From: Sesamum alatum
Lineage: Eukaryota; Streptophyta; Magnoliopsida; Lamiales; Pedaliaceae
DNA: 64,000 bases
Direction: 5' to 3'
Assembly (NCBI GenBank): GCA_034509735.1
Contig: JACGWO010000001.1
Coordinates: 27,593,966-27,657,965, forward strand
This document shows, piece by piece, positions 35,282-46,792 of the stretch (its first letter is position 1; each line of letters begins with the position of its first letter). The position numbers and the translations under genes are program-made. The notes under the pieces are model-generated. The model was not told the origin of the DNA, made no database searches, and saw only the letters and a list, made by a program, of their open reading frames with translations.

Positions 35282-36752
35282 CTAAATATTTGCATTAGTC
35301 CACATCGACTGTGCAATGCCATCATGAAATGCCCTCCGTACTTCAATTTCATCTACTGTTGCGTTGCCTCTATTGTAAAATGTATGCATATCGGGTTCTA
35401 TTTCATGCTCTGGCTGATTGAAGATTGTATCATCCCGACTAAATTTACTTATAAAGTTATGAAGAGTGCAACAGGCAATGACGATTTCGACTTGGTGCTG
35501 AATGAGATAGCTTGGCATCCGCCATGCTAGTATCGGGAAATGCTTCTTCAAGATACCAAAGCAACGCTCAATTACGTTACGTAATCGAGAGTGCGCGTGG
35601 TTAAACATATCCTGTAGGGTACGATAGGTGCGATCTGGGCCCCTATATTCGTCTAGGTGATTCCTAGTTCCTCGATACGGCGCAAGAAAACACTGGTAGT
35701 TTGTGAACCCAGCGTCAACGAGATAGTACTTACCTACATAAGAATAGGATGATAATACAATTTAACTTAAGAGAACTTGCAAATAGCATAACTAAATAGA
35801 CGCAAATTATGAGCATAATCACCAATCGGAGGAAAAGGGAATGAGGGATCGTGTGATATGGCATGGTGCAAAACACGTGCATCGTTAGCACTGCCCTCCC
35901 AACCCGCATACACGTATGTGAACGTCATATCAAAGTCACAAATGGCAAGTACATTCTGTGCTAAACGGTTTTTACGTGACCTATACCAATCATGGTGTCT
36001 ATATGGGACCTATGCCGGAATCAGTGTTCCATCCATGGCTCCAATACAATCCTATGTAGTAATTCCAACAAAAAATAATTAGTATCTATTGATGCATTGA
36101 AGGTATAATCTAGTAAGTAAAATAAAATGTGGTGAGCCATCCGATAGGATTATTTATAGGAGTAAGTGTAAAGAAAGTATGGATAGTACTATTATAGGCG
36201 CACCTTGAAGTATGGATAGAAATCTCGGTTGTTCAGAACTTGTGGCGGGATGTCATGAAAGTTGGGTCTAGTAATTACTTGAGGGGCAAGCGCACATAGT
36301 GCACGTAGGACTAGATGAAATCTACGGTTAATTGTCTCCAATGAATGTTGAAATCGCTCCATCAAATCACGCTGACGTTTGTGCATTCCAACCGTCTGCA
36401 TGAAAAGAGCCACCTCCTCAAATGAGCTTACTCTGCTTGATTGTCCCTGTGGAAGTAGACCCCTAGAGGTCAATGCCTCCACCAATGCGTAGAAACAAGG
36501 CTTTGTCATACGAATATTATCGTAGAAACGACCGATATGTGGTGTCGTCATAATTTCAGCTACCCAACCCTCACCCTGTAACGCAGATGTATTGCGTGGA
36601 ACTTGTTCATGAAAGAGCTCAGGACAAATTATATCTCGGAGTATGTAATACTCAGGCACAGCGGATTCGTCACTGCCGGGTGTACCCGGAGTCCCAGGTG
36701 TACCGCTTTAAGTGTGGTCTTCAAAGTTGCTCGGGCCACTAGGGGTAGCCAT
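35282..36752 (-). pseudogene. PIF/Harbinger transposase, three exons, two nonsense codons
   Basis: Exons 36752-36204, 36051-35823 and 35733-35282 have consensus splice ends and together give 410 codons in one frame, typical for this family. Exon 1 holds the N-terminal helical DNA-binding part (RFYDNIRMTKPCFYALVEAL). The catalytic DDE residues are visible: D in GAMDGTLIPA, D in GWEGSANDARVL, E in RNVIERCFG. Nonsense changes are TAA about codon 14 (after EDHT) and TAG soon after TLIPA. Otherwise the gene is undamaged, so it was lost recently. The transposase cuts and pastes the element at short TWA-type targets; partner MYB genes lie on both sides. Confidence 0.85.
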
Positions 36753-37042
36753 TATCTTTGATATATATATATATATACACACAAAAGAAAACAAGTATTA
36801 GAACTGAAGCCATAATATAGTTCTAGAGCATAAAAAAAAAAAAGATATTAGATCAGGTATTAAATCAAATTATAATACTAATCAGCATTGTATAGCATAA
36901 ATTGACTCCGCGGCATTGCTTAAAGAAATATTGGAACTATTATAATATGCCTAATTGGGGATATCAATTAGGAATTGATCAACATTTATTTCCGACTGCA
37001 TGATTAAAGGGATAGAGCATACATAGATCGAGGCATACATAG

Positions 37043-37878
37043 TTAGTTTAGCTTTGCCAATGATTGTAGCCAACGAAGTTTATTGTTTTCAGTCAATTTC
37101 AAGAACATGGTGCGAGTAGTGTGACTGTGAAAGCACTCCAACGCAGTTGTGAAAATTTGATCTGGAAGGTTCTCAAATTTGCTTAACTCTTCCACGCACC
37201 GCTCGATAGCTTCGGTTGCTTTTGGCCCAGTCTGTTCTATCTTTTCCCTGAAGAGACTCCTGGACTTTGTCCATCGTGTCCATCTTCTTCGTTTGCAGAT
37301 CATTAACATGGAGTTTCCCACGTCGACCACTAGATGGAGAAGCAAAGTCATCATCGGAGGCAATCAGAAAGGACTCGAAGGGCTCGTTCAGGGGAACTGA
37401 AGGCTCGTTAAGGGGGACCGATGGCATCGACTCCAAGTATGCCGTGTCCTCATACTCGTCTCTAGATCGTCGACTGCCAACATGGGTAGAATGGTCATTT
37501 TCAACCTGCATCTCATCAGTTCCCCCATGTTCACCGTGTGATGAGCGTGGCCCATGTGTCGCTGACCTCCCCCAAGCCTCAGTAGAAGTATTACGCGAAA
37601 ACATTTCCGTACACAGGTCAAAATGCGGGAGACCATGCTCTATAATCTTTTTATATTCAAGATTCGCCTATTAAGTTTAATTGGAAAAATAGTAGAAGTT
37701 AGCTAACCGTGGAAGAATGAGGGGTATGTGTAATATTCAGTGTGGATCGTAGCATGGTGGTGTAAGCGAAATTTATTCAATGTAATATCCATACCCGATA
37801 TAACTCTTCGAGACGACTATGCTCATCAATAACAATATTCAATTGTGAGTCCCAACCCCATCCAGTCCCCCCCCACCT
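37043..37878 (-). pseudogene. MYB/SANT-like gene M3, C-terminal part
   Basis: Continues the gene whose N-terminus is at 58571-58851; the two parts are separated by the E-alpha insertion. The frame resumes with TGWGWDSQLNIVIDEHSRLE, crosses an intron at 37794-37668 (GTATGG to TTAATAG), and goes on with EYKKIIEHGLPHFDLCTEMF, a Ser/acidic linker containing two VPLNEP repeats, and the C-terminal FREKIEQTGPKATEAIERC and LRWLQSLAKLN before a stop at 37043. A one-base frameshift lies near 37255. This is the longer Myb_DNA-bind_3 type typical of the second ORF of PIF/Harbinger elements. About 290 bp with (TA)n and poly-A tracts separate it from the transposase start. Confidence 0.75.
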
Positions 37879-39484
37879 TGTCAGAATAGGTGACCATGTA
37901 GCCAATCTTGGCAGGCAAAATGTAACCTATGTCTAGACAATTTCAGGGATTTGATAAATTATTAATGAATAAAGAAGTGAAATTCATTTGGCATTACTTT
38001 TTTTGTGGTCACTTTATCTGCATTACATATCTGTTCACTACACAAACAAAGCCCACGGACTGAAAACGTATTTCGGGGACTGGGACTACGCTTGGAGGTA
38101 GGTCCATGAAATCAGTCCCGCCGAATCAGTCTGGAAATCTCCAAGTCAAGGAATCTCGAAAATGGGTACCGAGATTCCCCTTGAGACTTGCACTAATCAT
38201 CTGTTGTCGTATTTCATCGACGGGTGACGAAGGTCGTCTAAGCAGTGTTAGTGGGTTAGCCTCCTAGGGAGCAGCTGACTGAGGTGACTCGCGGGAACCG
38301 TCTACGGAGGACCTTGAGTAGGGTCGGCTAGGTATGACATCTGTTCCCGGTTCCAATAGTACAGGTCAAGTCCTTTGACTTGAGGAACTGCCGAGTTTAC
38401 CTGTACATCAGGGCTGTATCTTAGATATGGTGAGAGATTGCTAAGAAACACTTGAGTAATCATAAGTCATGTCTAGTGCAGCTCCGGTGTACAAGAGTGA
38501 CAGTAGTTTCCAAGAAATGATCTATCTCCTGTCAAAAGGCATTGGCAGTTGAGTCTCACATATGCTCTGTGTCTTGTCCCTAAAATCTGTGGCCACAGTA
38601 ATTGAACAGAAAGGAAGGTTTCCCTAGCGGGCGTTTGGTAAAGGACAGACCGACACTTAGGTCCAAAATGGGTACCTACATTTTCCGTGCCCTAGACCCT
38701 AAGTGGTGAGACCGAAGACGGAAGGACAAGTGTACTGTTAGAGCCTAAATGTTCATCCCCGAATATTCACCTAGTCTCTAGTGCCATGGACCGTTGCTAG
38801 ATGGCCACCCATGGTAACGGGCGAACTCTAGGAATCCGACCAAGTCTAGCTGAAAGGTGAACCTAAAGTGTCACACACAATCCTTCCACATTAAGTATTT
38901 AATTTAGAATTAAAGATTTGGAGAAATGAAATGATTAAATTAGATTTAATTGGGTCCTTATTTTTCTTGGAGAGAATTAATTCCTTTTATTAGATAAAAG
39001 GAATTAATCTAATAAATTAGATTTATTAGAAAATATTTTATGTTGACAATTGAACAAAAGGAGGATTAATCCCGTTAAGTAATAACGTGTGATTGATCCA
39101 TCCTCTCCAAAATACTTGTTCGTTCGCTAGCACGACGTGCAAGATACGTGGGCGGATTGCGTGTCACAATTTGGAGAATCTCACATACGAGATTTGGTGC
39201 AAATCGGGGAACAACGCGAGTACCGGTTAGAAGAGGAAAACGACGAACCGGTAATTCCCTTTTTACATTTTCGTCTCTTCTTCTATTTTTCAAATCCTAT
39301 GGCCTCCATGATTCCTTGCATGTGTTTTAATTCATGAGATACACCAAACGCCCGGGAACCTCAAGGGCACACCCCTTGAACGTGTTCTTTATTTAACGTA
39401 TATGGCATGTTTAAATTTCGTTATTTAAATTTATACCGCGCTTCTGTATTCGCGCTATTTCCCGGGACGATCAACAATCTTTTA
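37879..39484 (+). repeat. 5' LTR of E-alpha with 388-bp deletion
   Basis: 1606 bp against 1994 bp for its partner at 56577. The missing part (joined at about 39040, TTTTA/TGTTGACAATTG) contains the TATA box and probable transcription start. Without it this LTR should not drive expression. Confidence 0.85.
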
Positions 39485-39485
39485 G

Positions 39486-39497
39486 TGGTATCAGAGC
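39486..39497 (+). promoter_or_regulatory. Primer binding site, E-alpha
   Basis: TGGTATCAGAGC directly after the LTR (one spacer base), same as in element A; complementary to initiator methionine tRNA. Confidence 0.9.
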
Positions 39498-41258
39498 CCG
39501 GTTCGGTGTATAGGCCTAGGGTTTTATGTGCGTTTTAAGCATGAAAATATATTTTGGTATGTTTTAATTAATTCTTGATTTTATTATTATTAAAGCATGT
39601 CGTTTTTCTTGCTCTTAAATTCGTATGATTTCTGGTATGTTGGATTTTTCTGTTTTTCTCGGGAAACAGGGGGTAAAACTCGAACAAAACGGAGAAACGC
39701 AGCACGCGGCCGTGCGCACAGGCGAGGCAGACGCGCGCAGGCAGAGTAGCCTGCGCGCGGCCGCCTGCGCCAGGCGCGCATGGCTGCGCGCAGTCAGGCT
39801 GCCGAGTGGCGTGGTCGGGCGATAAGCAGGCGGCTCGCCGGGCGCGCGCGCACATGGGCAGGGAAGCCCGCGCGCCCGGAAGGCGCTCCTTATGCGTGCA
39901 CGCGGGCGCGACCATGTGCTGGAAGGGCCGCGTGCGCGTGTGCACGAGGCGACGCCGCCAGGCGCGCGCGCAGACAGACGATGGTGTCTGCGCGCGCGCG
40001 CCTGCGCAGGGTTGGTGGCTAACAGGCTAGCGCACGGGGGGCAGAGGAGCCTGCGCGCGCGGCAGCCTGCCGTCGCGCGGCCGAGCAGTCTGCTGCCGAC
40101 TAGGCGCGCGCGTACGCAATCAGGGGCCTGCGCGCGCCGGCTGGCTGCTGCCGGTGGTGGCAGCCGGTTGCCGTCGTGTTTTCTCGTTATTTTCAGATTT
40201 TTATTTTTTAATTAATTTTGAAAATTTGTTTTTGCCTATTTTCTAAGACATTATTTTGGGAGGTTAAGTTATGTTGGATTTGGAATCCCGGGGATAATTT
40301 ACCAAGAAATAATGAGGAAGGGTCTTCCTAAAACGGAAAAAATATTATTGCCAACGGCTGTACCATATTTTTCATATGTTACGCATTTATTTTATCTTGG
40401 ATAATTATGATTGGTAATCATGTGATGTTAGCATGTATTTTATGTGATTGGATCATGTGATTATGTGCATTGGATGGAAATGGATGATCACGAGCCCTAG
40501 ACCGAATGTATGGTTTAATTTTTATGTTGGGCCTGTGTGCCTCTTTTCTGTTTTCTCATTCTCCCCTTTCTAGTTGTCTTGGAATAATAAGGCATTCTTT
40601 CTCCCTCCTTATGTACTCCCCCCAGGTTTTAGCTGGGGTCTTTATTTTTTAATATGTAATGAGAGTATAATAGGAGTGAGGTTTTATTTTATGTAATTGG
40701 TGGAGAAGAAGGAAGGTCCACATGGAGAGCCCAGACTGGAGGTTCCAAGGCATTTCCATGAAGAGAAGAAAGAGAAAAGAGACCAAGGCCCATCAGAATG
40801 ATGATTGGGTTACTATTAATGTAATAGTGTAGGACCAACCCTAGATTGACCATAGATCCACTGCGGGCTCAGTGGATCGCATAGGATTCGGGCTCGTGAT
40901 CATCTAACAGGGGCGTGCTGGGCTTTAATTTTGCATGTGGTTATTATGATGGATAAATGGTGTTTTAATTTATCATATAACTGCTATGGGATACAATTTA
41001 TTTACGCATTATGGATGAATGTGTTAATATTTATATATGAGATCTCGGTCATTTACTACTCTCACATTGGTTGGACTAATGTCCAAATATTAGACCCTAG
41101 ACAAAGTGGACATGGACTCTAGGAGTTTGTCCATGCCTTCCAGTCCATGGCATAGTGAGGAAATTGATTTAGGTCGATAGCGTGGTCTCACGAGTCGTGG
41201 CACGACTATCGTACTTAAAAGAGGCTGCACTATGTGATGAATGAAAAGTAGACCACTG
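39498..41258 (+). other. Untranslated leader of E-alpha
   Basis: Holds a GC-rich hairpin island (39690-40180), then AT-rich sequence and blocks shared with E-beta (40840-41240), including CACGAGTCGTG at 41189-41199. It ends abruptly in RNase H sequence at about 41258 (join near CACCTAGCATCG), so gag and most of pol are missing here. Confidence 0.75.
39690..40180 (+). other. GC-rich hairpin array in the E-alpha leader
   Basis: Dense CGCG runs arranged as inverted repeats. The clearest is 39732-39759: arm CGCGCGCAGGC, loop AGAGTA, then the exact complement. Another is 39961-40002: 14 or more paired bases ending in CAGACA, loop GACGATGG. Open frames on both strands here are by-products of the GC content. 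Confidence 0.7.
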
Positions 41259-41544
41259 TCACCTAGCATCGCCGAGCCCGTTGTCATCTTCTGTGATAAC
41301 AACGGTGCAATAGCGCAAGCGAAGGAACCGAGATCTCACCACCGTTCCAAACACATTCTTAGACGCTACCATCTTCTTAGAGAAATGGTAGGAAGAGGTG
41401 ACGTCCGGATGGACCGAGTCAACTCAGCAGACAACACAGCAGACCCGCTGACAAAGCCTTTGTCGCAAAGTGCTCATACGCAACATCTTGAGAAGATGGG
41501 GATTAGGCATATGGGTGATTGGCTTTAAAGGTCAAGTGGGAGAT
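41259..41544 (+). pseudogene. Copia RNase H C-terminus and polypurine tract (duplicate)
   Basis: Encodes PSIAEPVVIFCDNNGAIAQ, with the final catalytic-type Asp of RNase H, to the end MGDWL and a stop at 41526. It is followed by AAGGTCAAGTGGGAGAT, the polypurine tract. It is nearly identical to 50581-50863 and is part of a 3.3-kb duplicated block. Confidence 0.85.
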
Positions 41545-43538
41545 TGTTAGAATAGGTGACCATGTAAGCCAATTTTGGCGGGTATATGTAACCTATGTCT
41601 AGACAATTATAGGTGTTTTGATAAATCATTAATGAATAAAGAAGTGAATTTTCATTTGGCATTACTTTGTTTGTGTTCACTTGCACCTATTTTTCCATAT
41701 CTGTTCACTACGCAAACAGAGCCCACGGACTGAGATTCGATTTCGGGGACTGGGACTACGCTTGGAGGTAGGTCCATGAAATCAGTCTTCCCGAATCAGT
41801 CCGGAAATCTCCAAGTCAAGGAATCCCGAAAATGGGTACCGGGGATTCCATTTGAGACTTGCACTAAGCATCTGCTGTCGTGTTTCATCGACGGATGACG
41901 AGGATCGTCTAAGCAGTGTTAGTGGGTTAGCCTGCTAGGACGCAGCTGACTGAGGTGACTCGTGGGAACCGTCTTACGGAGGACCTTGAGTATGGTCTGC
42001 AAGGTATGACGAGTATTCCCGGTTCCAACGGTACAGGTCAAGTCCTTTGACTTGAGGAATTACTGAGTTTACCTGTACATCAGAACTGTATCTTAGATAT
42101 GGTGAGAGATTGCCAGAATTCTCTTTTGGTAGTCATAAGCCATGTCTAGTGCAGTCCTGGTGTACAAAGTGACAGTAGTTTCCAAGAAAGGATCTGTCTC
42201 CTGTCAATAGGTTTTGACAGTTGAGTCTCATGTATGCTCTAGGTCTTGTCCCTAAAACTGTGGCCACAGTGACTGAACAGAAGGGAAGGTTTCCCTTGCG
42301 GCGTTTAGTGAGGACAGACCGACACTTAGGTCCAAGATGGGTGCCTGCGTTATCCGTGCCCTAGACACTAAGTGATGAGACCGAAGACAGAAGGACAAGC
42401 GTACTGTTAGAGCCTAAATGTTCATCCCTGAATATTTCACCTAGTCTCTAGTGCCATGGACCGTTGCTAGATGGCCACCCATGGTAACGGACGGATTCTA
42501 TGAATCCGACCAAGTCTAGCTGAATGGTGAACCTAAAGAGTCACACACTATCCACACACAATTAAATATTTAATTTGGAATTAAATATTGGAGTGAAGGA
42601 ATGATTAAATTAGATTTAATCGGGACCTTTATTTTTCTTGGAGAAATAATTCTTTCTATTTGATAGAAGGAATTAAATTGATAAATTGGATTTATCAAAG
42701 GGATTTATTTAATGGGTTTAAATAATATTTATATTTATTTTAGCCTCTTGGAAATATTTAAATAGGTTTTAAATATTCCATTAAATTAAATTAAATCAAC
42801 GGTTGAGATCAATGGGAGAGATGGATGGCTAGGATCGTTTTGACTAGGTCAAAACACTAGTTTGACTAGGACTTTGACTAGGTCAAAATCCTAATCAAAA
42901 TTAGAGTTCTTGAAAGAGGAGTTTAAAGAGGATTAAACTCCTCTTCTATATAAACCCCTAGCATCCTACAATTTACATGATGATGAAACTCCAACACACA
43001 CACACAACACACACACACGGTTTCTCTCTCTCTCTCCCATCTCTCTCGTCCGCCCCTCTCTCTCTCAAGAAAATAGTTTTTCTTGATTCTTTTGTTCTTG
43101 GAACATTAGAATCTTGATGAATCAATACCATTAATTGATAATGTGTTATTGATTCATCCACTCCAAAATTATACACTTGTTCGTTGCTAGCACGACGTGC
43201 AAGATACGTGGGTGGATCGTGTGTCACGAATTAGAGGGTCTCAAGGACGGGATCTTGGTGCAAAACGGGGAACAACGCGTGTAGCCGTTGAAGACGAAAA
43301 CGACAACGGGTAGGTCTCGTTTTAAATTTTCGTCCCTCTTTAATTTTCAACCCTATGGCCTCCATGATTTATTTTATGTTATTCGTTCATGAGATACACC
43401 GAACGCCCGGGAAATTTCAAAGGCACACCCTTTGAAACGTGTTTTAATTTAAAAGCATGTTTAAATTCCGCATTTATTTTAATTATACCGCGCTTCCGCA
43501 TTCGCGCTTTTCCCGGGACGATCCACAATAATCTTTCA
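41545..43538 (+). repeat. LTR L2 (E-beta type)
   Basis: 1994 bp, TGTTAGAATAGGTGACC to AATAATCTTTCA. It carries the hairpin CTGTCAA/TTGACAG at 42201-42220, the 14-bp palindrome ACTGTGGCCACAGT at 42257-42270, CA and CT microsatellites near 43000, and a TATA box. It is followed directly by mid-gag sequence (GACTAAGGCGTTC), not by a primer site. Confidence 0.88.
42947..42954 (+). promoter_or_regulatory. TATA box of LTR L2
   Basis: CTTCTATATAAACCCC; the same in L3 at 52267, and TATAAATA-like in L4 at 57988. Confidence 0.6.
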
Positions 43539-44592
43539 GACTAAGGCGTTCTTTGGAACTAAAATGAAAGAAGGATCCTCTGTACAAGAGCACGGGATTA
43601 AAATGCTTACCCTGGTGGAAAAGCTCGAGGACCTAAAGGCAGGCCTCGATAATGAGACGTACATAGATGTGATCCTTCAGTCTCTCCCACCCTCATTCGA
43701 CCAATTTATTATCAACTACAACATGAACGCACTTGAGAAGGGCATTCATGAGTTGATCAATATGTTGGTACAATATGAGGCAACGATCAAAAAGTCCACG
43801 CCTTCAGTATTGTTTGGAGGTGCTTCAACTTCTAAAACGAAAGGCAAGGGTGCCGGACGTTGGAAAAGGAAGAAGGGGAAGGGAAAAGCCGTCAAAGCAG
43901 CTACGAACACTAAGAGTGTTCCCATTGCCAAAGAGGGGAAAGGCAAAGGAAAGGTAAAGATTGTCTCCAAGCAACAGTCGAGGGCATATGACATATGTAT
44001 CAATTGCCGTGAGAAAGGGCATTGGAAGAGGGAGTACCCCAAGCTCCTCTCGAACCAAGGTATATTTGTGATTGAGGTTAATATGGTCACTAATTCTGCC
44101 TCTTGGGTATTAGATATCGGCTGTGGAGCTCACATTTACAATGATTTGCAGGTGCTGAAAAGAAGCAGAAAACTGGGTAGCGGGGATATGATCCTGAAGC
44201 TTGGGAATGACAAGGCCATCTCGGCAGAAGCAGTAGGATCAGCCACTCTAGTAGTTAGTGATAATATTAGCATAGAATTAGAGCAAGTTTATTATGTACC
44301 TAGTATGATTAAAAACATCATTTCCATTCCATTGTTGGACAATAGTGGTTATGAGTCTATGATCAATAAAAATTACTTTTATTTGATGAGGTGTGGAATT
44401 GGCTCATCTACTTGGTACACTTAATAATGGGCTCTATATCTTGCAACAAATGAACTTCGTTCTTAACACTCAACATAAATGTAAAATAGATAATAACGGA
44501 AACGCACGACTGTGGCACGCTAGGCTAGGTCACATATCCCAAGACAGGATGAAAAGATTGGTAGACTCAAAGAACCTAGAGGTAAGGGACTT
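43539..44592 (+). pseudogene. Copia gag (3' part), protease, integrase start (duplicate)
   Basis: Starts inside gag at KAFFGTKMKEGSSVQEHG and runs in one frame through the basic tail, the knuckle CINCREKGHWKREY (last Cys replaced by Tyr), and the protease region VLDIGCGAHI, where the active DTG is DIG. After a one-base shift near 44395 it reaches the integrase finger (HARLGH) and stops at LVDSKNLEV. It then jumps to leader sequence of E-beta. Confidence 0.85.
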
Positions 44593-46792
44593 TTAGTTCG
44601 TGTGAATTGCTGAATATTGGTATTTTCTGTTTTTCTTGGGAATCGGGATGGGAATTAATCTGAAAAACGAGAAAACGTCACAGCCGGCCAGCCGGGAAGG
44701 CTGGCCACGCGCAGCCGAGCGCTGCCGGCAGGGCAGACGCGCGCAGGCATGGGAAGCCTGCGCGCGCGCGCGCTGCCGGCCGCGCAGGGGCAGCGCGCAG
44801 CCGGGTTGGCTGCGCGCGGGCAGACAGAGGTGTCTGCGCGCGCGCGCCCGGCAGGCGCGCCCATGCACGCGCGCGCGCAGGCTGGCGGGCGGAGGAGCCG
44901 CGCGCGGACGGGCACCAGGCGCGCCGCCAGGCGCGCGCGCACGCAGACGGAGGCGTCTGCGCGCGCGCGCCCGGCAGGCACGCCCAGTACGCGTCTGCGC
45001 GCGCGCTCTGCGCACGACGCAGGGACGCGGCCGGTGGCCAGCAGGCCAGCGCGCGCGCACAGGCAAAGGAGCCTGCGCGCGCGTCGGCCTACCGATGCGC
45101 CAGGCCGCGCAGACTGATGCCGGCCAGGCGCGCGCGCACACAGGCAGGGGCCTGCGCGCGCGCGCCCGGCAAGGCGGTGCCTGCGCGCGCGCAGAGGTGG
45201 CAGGCAGGGCCTGCTGCCCTGCGCGCCCGGCGGCCGACTGCTGCAGGCGGCGGCGGCCGGTGGCTCCTTGGCTAGGGTTTTGAAACCCTAGTGTAATTTT
45301 ATTTTTAAATTTATTTTCAGTTTTAATTTGAATTAATTCTGAAAAATTCGTTCTTTGGGTTCAATTTTTCCTAAATTCCTAAAGACATTATTTTAGGAGT
45401 AAAATAAATGGATTTGGAATCCCGGGGTTATTTTACTTAAAATAATGAGGAAAGGTTTTCCTAAAACGAAAAATTTACATTGCCAATATTTATATTTTAT
45501 TTTCACACGTTACGCACATGTTCATTTATTTTCATCTTGGATTGATGTGATTGGAAATCATGTTTTGTTGGAATATTATGATTATGTGATTGGATCATGT
45601 AATTATGTGTGTTGGATGGAAATGGATGATCACGAGCCCTAGACCGAATGTATGGTTTAATTTACTGTTGGGCCTGTGTGCCTCTTTAAACTGCTTTCTC
45701 CTTCTCTCTTTCTAGTGCCTTGGAATAATAAGGCTTTCTACCTCCCTCCTTATGTACTCCCCCCGGGTTTTCGCTGGGGTTTCTAATTTTTAATATGTAA
45801 TGAGAGTAGACTAGGAGTGAGGTTTCCATTTTTGTAATTGGTGGAGAAGAAGGAAGGACCACATGGAGAGCACAGACCGGAGGTCCCTTGGCGTTTTCCA
45901 TGAAGTGAAGAAAGAGAAAAAGAGACCAAGTCCCATCAGAATGATGATTGGGTTACTATTATTGTAATAGTATAGGACCAACCCTAGATTGACCATAGAT
46001 CCACTGCGGGCTCAGTGGATCGCATAGGATTCGGGCTTGTGATCATCCAACAGGGGCGTGCTAGGCTTTAATTTTGCATGTGGTTATTATGATGGATGAA
46101 TGGCTTTTATTTATCATGTATAACTGCTATGGATGAATTTCGTTTATGCATTTTGGATGAATGTATGGATATAGTATGAGATCTCGGTCATTATTACTCT
46201 CACATTGGTTGGACCAATGTTAAATATTAGACCCTAGATAAAGTGGACATGAACTCTAGGAGTTCGTCCATGCCTTCCAATCCGTGGCATAGTGAGGAAG
46301 CTGTCTTAGGTCAATAGCGTGGTCTCACGAGTCGTGGCACGTTATTGTACTTAAAAGAAGCTGCACTATGTCATGAACGAAAAATGGGCTGCTGCTACCT
46401 GTCTCACGAGTCGTGGGGTACTAGTGGGTCCATGGCTCGGTCGATTGGGTCGGGTCTAACGCCCAATTAGCATGATTCGCTTGGAGTCCTCGGGATCATG
46501 CAAAAAGGTGAGGCAATAATCTTGGGAATCTCGTGGAACGAGAATGGTATGGAATACCTCCCACAGGATCTTTTCCATGCGAATCGTAAAAGCGGGGTAT
46601 GGGAAAAATCGCTGTGGATCCAAGCCCACTAGGAAAGGATTTCCCGAAAACTACGTTTGAGAGTACCGTGTTTTCGTATAAATAGTGGGAGGATTAAATG
46701 ACTAAAGACCAAGCATTTAATTATTTTTATCAAACCACCGTCTTTACTTTCTGCTGATCGCGCGTTGTTTTTTCTACATGTAGATTTTTAAA
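44593..46792 (+). other. Untranslated leader of E-beta (2.2 kb)
   Basis: Large GC hairpin array, AT-rich middle, a block around 45990-46070 shared with A, G and E-alpha leaders, and two copies of the palindrome CACGAGTCGTG (46326 and 46405). No credible ORF before the gag ATG at 46793. Confidence 0.75.
44690..45275 (+). other. GC-rich hairpin array in the E-beta leader
   Basis: At least five inverted repeats in series: 44738-44766 (11-bp perfect arms, loop ATGGGAA); 44811-44847 (inner arms GCAGACA/TGTCTGC, loop GAGG); 44931-44970 (inner arms GCAGACG/CGTCTGC, loop GAGG); about 45049-45084 (CAGGC/GCCTG, loop AAAGGA); 45127-45164 (CAGGC/GCCTG, loop AGGG). Outer arms are CGCG runs. The inner arms change in a paired way between units. 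Confidence 0.72.

Larger units (their letters stand above)
41259..44592 (+). repeat. 3.3-kb duplicate of 50581 to about 53910
   Basis: RNase H end, LTR and gag/protease/integrase start in the same order and at the same joins as in the second copy. The differences are few: isolated substitutions (for example CTTGAGTATGG against ATTGAGTATGG in the LTR) and single-base homopolymer changes. Confidence 0.85.

Noticed and set aside
39568..40215. Long open frames on both strands in the GC-rich leader of E-alpha
   Set aside because: Arg/Ala/Pro low-complexity frames caused by CGCG repeats; no domain, open in several frames on both strands at once.
44593..45283. 182- and 215-aa open frames in the GC-rich leader of E-beta
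   Set aside because: Same low-complexity effect in overlapping frames; the region is leader sequence between LTR and gag.
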